From: Enoplolaimus lenunculus
Lineage: Eukaryota > Nematoda > Enoplea > Enoplida > Thoracostomopsidae
Length of the DNA stretch: 64,000 bases
Assembly (NCBI GenBank): GCA_030248215.1
Contig: JASANG010000939.1
Location: 124,001 to 188,000 of the forward strand
Direction: 5' to 3'
Shown here: positions 61,501-64,000 of the stretch, in pieces
Layout: each line of letters starts with the position of its first letter
Position numbering within the stretch: position 1 is the first letter of the stretch
Notes under the pieces: generated by a model
What the model was told of the DNA's origin: nothing
What the model saw: the letters and a program-made list of their open reading frames with translations, nothing else
Database searches by the model: none
Translations under genes and position numbers: made by a program

Positions 61501-64000
61501 AATAACATCTCCTGCGCTTGAAAAACTATGTTTTACAATTCCGTTGACGTCTGTAGACGGATTTGATGCAAATGTACAGGTTTCAATGCCACCGAAACAT
61601 GATTTTTTAATAGCTGATGAACAAATGAAAATTGAAACTACATCCAACATATCGCGGGCTGAATTATCTGAACAAGAACTAATAAATCTGTTGCCCGGTA
61701 TTGATTTATCATTATTCAGTGAGGCTGAAAAATTACACTTTATATCGGTAGCAAAAATGGCGAGACAATCAGATGTTGAAATCCATGAAACTCGCGATGA
61801 TAAAGCAGCAGAAGAAATCTCGTGCCACCGTGAATTTGCAATTACTGAGTCAAGAGAAAGTATAACATATACATTGCAGCAAAACAATTTTGCTGACGTG
61901 TGTTTTGCTCTCAGTTCGCCAATAGAAGCATGGTTCTCAATTCAACGCGACGAAACCGCTTCAGGTATTGACCTGCTGCAAGAGACACAGAATTGGGCAG
62001 AAATCACCTTACCAGAAACAAATACTGAAATTGTGATTGGCAATATTGTTGTCGATAGTACATGTAGTTTCTCGCAGGCGCAAAAATTTGATGAAGTCGC
62101 AGTCACAGTTGCAGAAAATATATCTTGTGCTGAACACATGGCGGCTGCTGCTGATATTACAATAACATCTCCTGCGCTTGAAAAGCTATGTTTTACAATT
62201 CCGTTGACGTCTGTAGACGGATTTGATGCAAATGTACAGGTTTCAATGCCACCGAAACATGATTTTTTAATAGCTGATGAACAAATGAAAATTGAAACTA
62301 CATCCAACATATCGCGGGCTGAATTATCTGAACAAGAACTAATAAATCTGTTGCCCGGTATTGATTTATCATTATTCAGTGAGGCTGAAAAATTACACTT
62401 TATATCGGTAGCAAAAATGGCGAGACAATCAGATGTTGAAATCCATGAAACTCGCGATGATAAAGCAGCAGAAGAAATCTCGTGCCACCGTGAATTTGCA
62501 ATTACTGAGTCAAGAGAAAGTATAACATATACATTGCAGCAAAACAATTTTGCTGACGTGTGTTTTGCTCTCAGTTCGCCAATAGAAGCATGGTTCTCAA
62601 TTCAACGCGACGAAACCGCTTCAGGTATTGACCTGCTGCAAGAGACACAGAATTGGGCAGAAATCACCTTACCAGAAACAAATACTGAAATTGTGATTGG
62701 CAATATTCTTGTCGATAGTACATGTAGTTTCTCGAAGGCGCAAAAATTTGATGAAGTCGCAGTCACAGTTGCAGAAAATTTATCTTGTGCTGAACACATG
62801 GCGGCTGCTGCTGATATTACAATAACATCTCCTGCGCTTGAAAAGCTATGTTTTACAATTCCGTTGACGTCTGTACACGGATTTGATGCAAATGTACACG
62901 ATTCAATGCCGCCGGAATATGATTTTTTAATAACAGCTGATGAACAACCGAAAATTGAAACTACATCCGACATATTGCGGGCTGAATTACGTGAACAAGA
63001 ACTTATAAATCTGTTGCCCGGTATTGATTTATCATTATTCAGTGAAGCTGAAAAATTACACTTTATATCGGTAGCAAAAGTGGCGAGACAATCAGATGTT
63101 GAAATCCAAGACACTCGCGATGATAAAGCAGCAGAAGAAATCTCGTGCCGCCGTGAATTCGCAATAATTGAGTCAAGAGAAGGTATAACATATACATTGC
63201 AGCAAAACAATTTTGCTGATGAGTGTTTTACGCTCAGTTCGCCAATAGAAGCATGGTTCTTAATTCAACGCGACGAAACCGCTTCAGATATTGACCTGGT
63301 GCAAGAGACACAGAATTGGGCAGAAATCACCTTACCAGAAACAAATACTGAAATTGTGATTGGCAATATTCATGTCGATAGTACATGTAGTTTCTCGAAG
63401 GCTCAAAAATTTGATGAAGTCGTAGTCACAGTTGCAGAAAATATATCTTGCGCTGAACACTTGGCTGCTGCTGCTGATATTACAATAACATCTCCTGCGC
63501 TTGCAAAACTATGTTTTACAATTCCGTTGACGTCTGTAGACGGATTTGATGCAAATGTACAGGTTTCAATGCCACCGAAACATGATTTTTTAATAGCTGA
63601 TGAACAAATGAAAATTGAAACTACATCCAACATATCGCGGGCTGAATTATCTGAACAAGAACTAATAAATCTGTTGCCCGGTATTGATTTATCATTATTC
63701 AGTGAGGCTGAAAAATTACACTTTATATCGGTAGCAAAAATGGCGAGACAATCAGATGTTGAAATCCATGAAACTCGCGATGATAAAGCAGCAGAAGAAA
63801 TCTCGTGCCACCGTGAATTTGCAATTACTGAGTCAAGAGAAAGTATAACATATACATTGCAGCAAAACAATTTTGCTGACGTGTGTTTTGCTCTCAGTTC
63901 GCCAATAGAAGCATGGTTCTCAATTCAACGCGACGAAACCGCTTCAGGTATTGACCTGCTGCAAGAGACACAGAATTGGGCAGAAATCACCTTACCAGAA
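40599..64000 (+). CDS. Giant repeat-containing protein, at least 6,864 codons, 3' end outside window
   Basis: Exons 40599-41607, 42612-43249 and 45056-64000 join in phase (phase 1, then 0; donors gtaaat and gtaagt, acceptors ttccag and ctttag). The third exon has no stop in frame for 18,945 nt. An in-frame tag directly precedes it, so it must be spliced. The ATG lies 3 nt after an acceptor at 40595. Residues 1-550 are Ser/Gln/basic-rich with a short Gln run; a poly-Ser run lies near residue 658. Codons ~680-3,470 are Ser/Thr/Glu-rich with few hydrophobic blocks, so probably disordered. No signal peptide or membrane segment is evident. From residue ~3,474 tandem ~220-residue repeats begin. Short helix-like segments (LTFLSKYERARLDRIDRRAE, VDLSGVSQEEQDIIAMTLSR, GIDLSLFSEAEKLHF) resemble the first helix of RIM/Slp Rab-binding domains. 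I recognise no orthologue with confidence; a clarinet-like active-zone protein is one possibility. Confidence 0.9.
42064..42190. repeat. Foldback element in giant-gene intron 1
   Basis: gccatccgtcaccat (42078-42092) pairs with atggtgacggacggc (42166-42180) with one mismatch, and an inner pair (acagtgtcgt, acgatactgt) lies inside. A related sequence, ttcgatccggcgacaggcg, occurs at 24418, so it is repetitive. Confidence 0.6.
42331..42530. mobile_element. 200-bp foldback MITE, copy 2
   Basis: It runs from gtacaaagcgcgcgttgcat to acgcaacgcgcgctggtgc. The ends are inverted and match the 38121-38312 copy. It lies in intron 1 of the giant gene, ending about 80 bp before the exon 2 acceptor. Confidence 0.65.
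43788..44831. mobile_element. 1.04-kb hAT-like composite element in giant-gene intron 2
   Basis: An 18-bp perfect inverted repeat, AGTTGGAAGCGGGGCGGG, lies at 43793-43810 and 44810-44827. The outer flanks are gtagatcc (43780-43787) and gtagatct (44832-44839), an 8-bp duplication with one difference. The ends are rich in ggggc words. A separate LINE-like tail (44440-44635) lies within it, so it has been a target for other insertions. Confidence 0.78.
44440..44635 (+). mobile_element. LINE-like (RTE-type) 3' tail with GACG microsatellite
   Basis: The string ataggttcagcagttcctga followed by a gacagacgg/acggacgg run (44500-44534) and a tatataatatatac end looks like the 3' region of RTE-type retrotransposons common in invertebrates. 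No reverse transcriptase is present, so the copy is severely 5' truncated. Confidence 0.5.
45377..45412 (+). repeat. Coding (AGC)n run, poly-serine
   Basis: Consecutive agc/agt codons in the frame of the giant exon give a serine run near residue 658, in an acidic, low-complexity part of the protein. Confidence 0.9.
53828..56650 (+). repeat. Diverged coding repeats, ~160-250 residues each
   Basis: The anchor segment (MLPGVDLSLFS and variants) occurs at 53828, 54524, 55010, 55757 and 56384, spaced 696, 486, 747 and 627 bp. The units keep the anchor, an EEIS.xCEF-type segment and a later AAAADTT segment, but the rest is diverged. The 55.76-kb unit already resembles the homogenised type. The last of these units carries a small internal duplication (EFANEFAI). 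Confidence 0.9.
56651..64000 (+). repeat. Homogenised coding tandem array, 660/663-bp units
   Basis: Using one anchor (a..cgacgaaaccgcttca), units start at 56651, 57314, 57974, 58634, 59294, 59957, 60620, 61283, 61943, 62603, 63266 and 63926. That is eleven complete units plus a partial one cut by the window edge. Unit lengths are only 660 or 663, both multiples of three. The 3-bp difference is one codon (LIADEQ versus LITADEQ). Conserved blocks are IDLLQETQNWAEITLPET, KFDEVAVTVAENISC, KLCFTIPLTSV, GIDLSLFSEAEKLHFISV and EEISC. Cysteines at five positions per unit are mostly conserved. The order of length types is 663, 660, 660, 660, 663, 663, 663, 660, 660, 663, 660. Confidence 0.96.

Overview
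The window looks like nuclear DNA of an invertebrate animal. It is AT-rich, its genes are split by GT-AG introns, and its introns and gene gaps are filled with short inverted-repeat transposons and tRNA-derived SINEs. Two genes are housekeeping genes whose exons I could join phase by phase: WDR43/UTP5 (minus strand, running off the left edge) and ribosomal protein eL30. Several first coding exons begin a few bases after a splice acceptor, which would fit spliced-leader trans-splicing. Degenerate TTAGGC-like islands would fit a nematode. Both clues are weak, so I would say metazoan with confidence and nematode only tentatively.

Layout. 77-6109 (-): nine exons of a WDR43/UTP5 orthologue, a WD40 subunit of the small-subunit processome. 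8.2-10.1 kb: one orphan ORF and a cluster of tRNA-derived SINEs, two of them forming a large palindrome. 10877-15428 (+): four-exon eL30 gene whose introns hold two TIR/TSD-bounded elements and a 400-bp tandem triplication. 18420-24108 (+): eight-exon gene for a 1,048-residue protein with two cold-shock/S1-like OB domains and a PAM2-like poly(A)-binding-protein motif. 24.1-40.5 kb: essentially gene-free, with five copies of a TA-flanked MITE family, several hAT-like non-autonomous elements and one orphan ORF.

40599 to the right edge (+): a giant gene. Two short exons (1,009 and 638 nt) splice in phase to one exon that stays open for 18,945 nt to the end of the window, so at least 6,864 codons are present without a stop. 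The first ~2,900 codons after the N-terminus are Ser/Thr/Glu-rich and look disordered. From about 53.8 kb the protein becomes a tandem array of ~220-residue repeats. The units are old and diverged at first, then nearly identical 660/663-bp units from 56.65 kb onward. Each unit carries a short helix-like segment resembling the first helix of RIM/Slp-type Rab-binding domains, and diverged versions recur earlier in the protein. This is the most unusual object in the window. A giant Rab-effector-like or synaptic-scaffold-like protein is a hypothesis, not an identification.

The genes do not form a pathway. WDR43 and eL30 both serve ribosome production, and the OB/PAM2 protein probably acts on cytoplasmic mRNA. 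The giant gene is unrelated to them.
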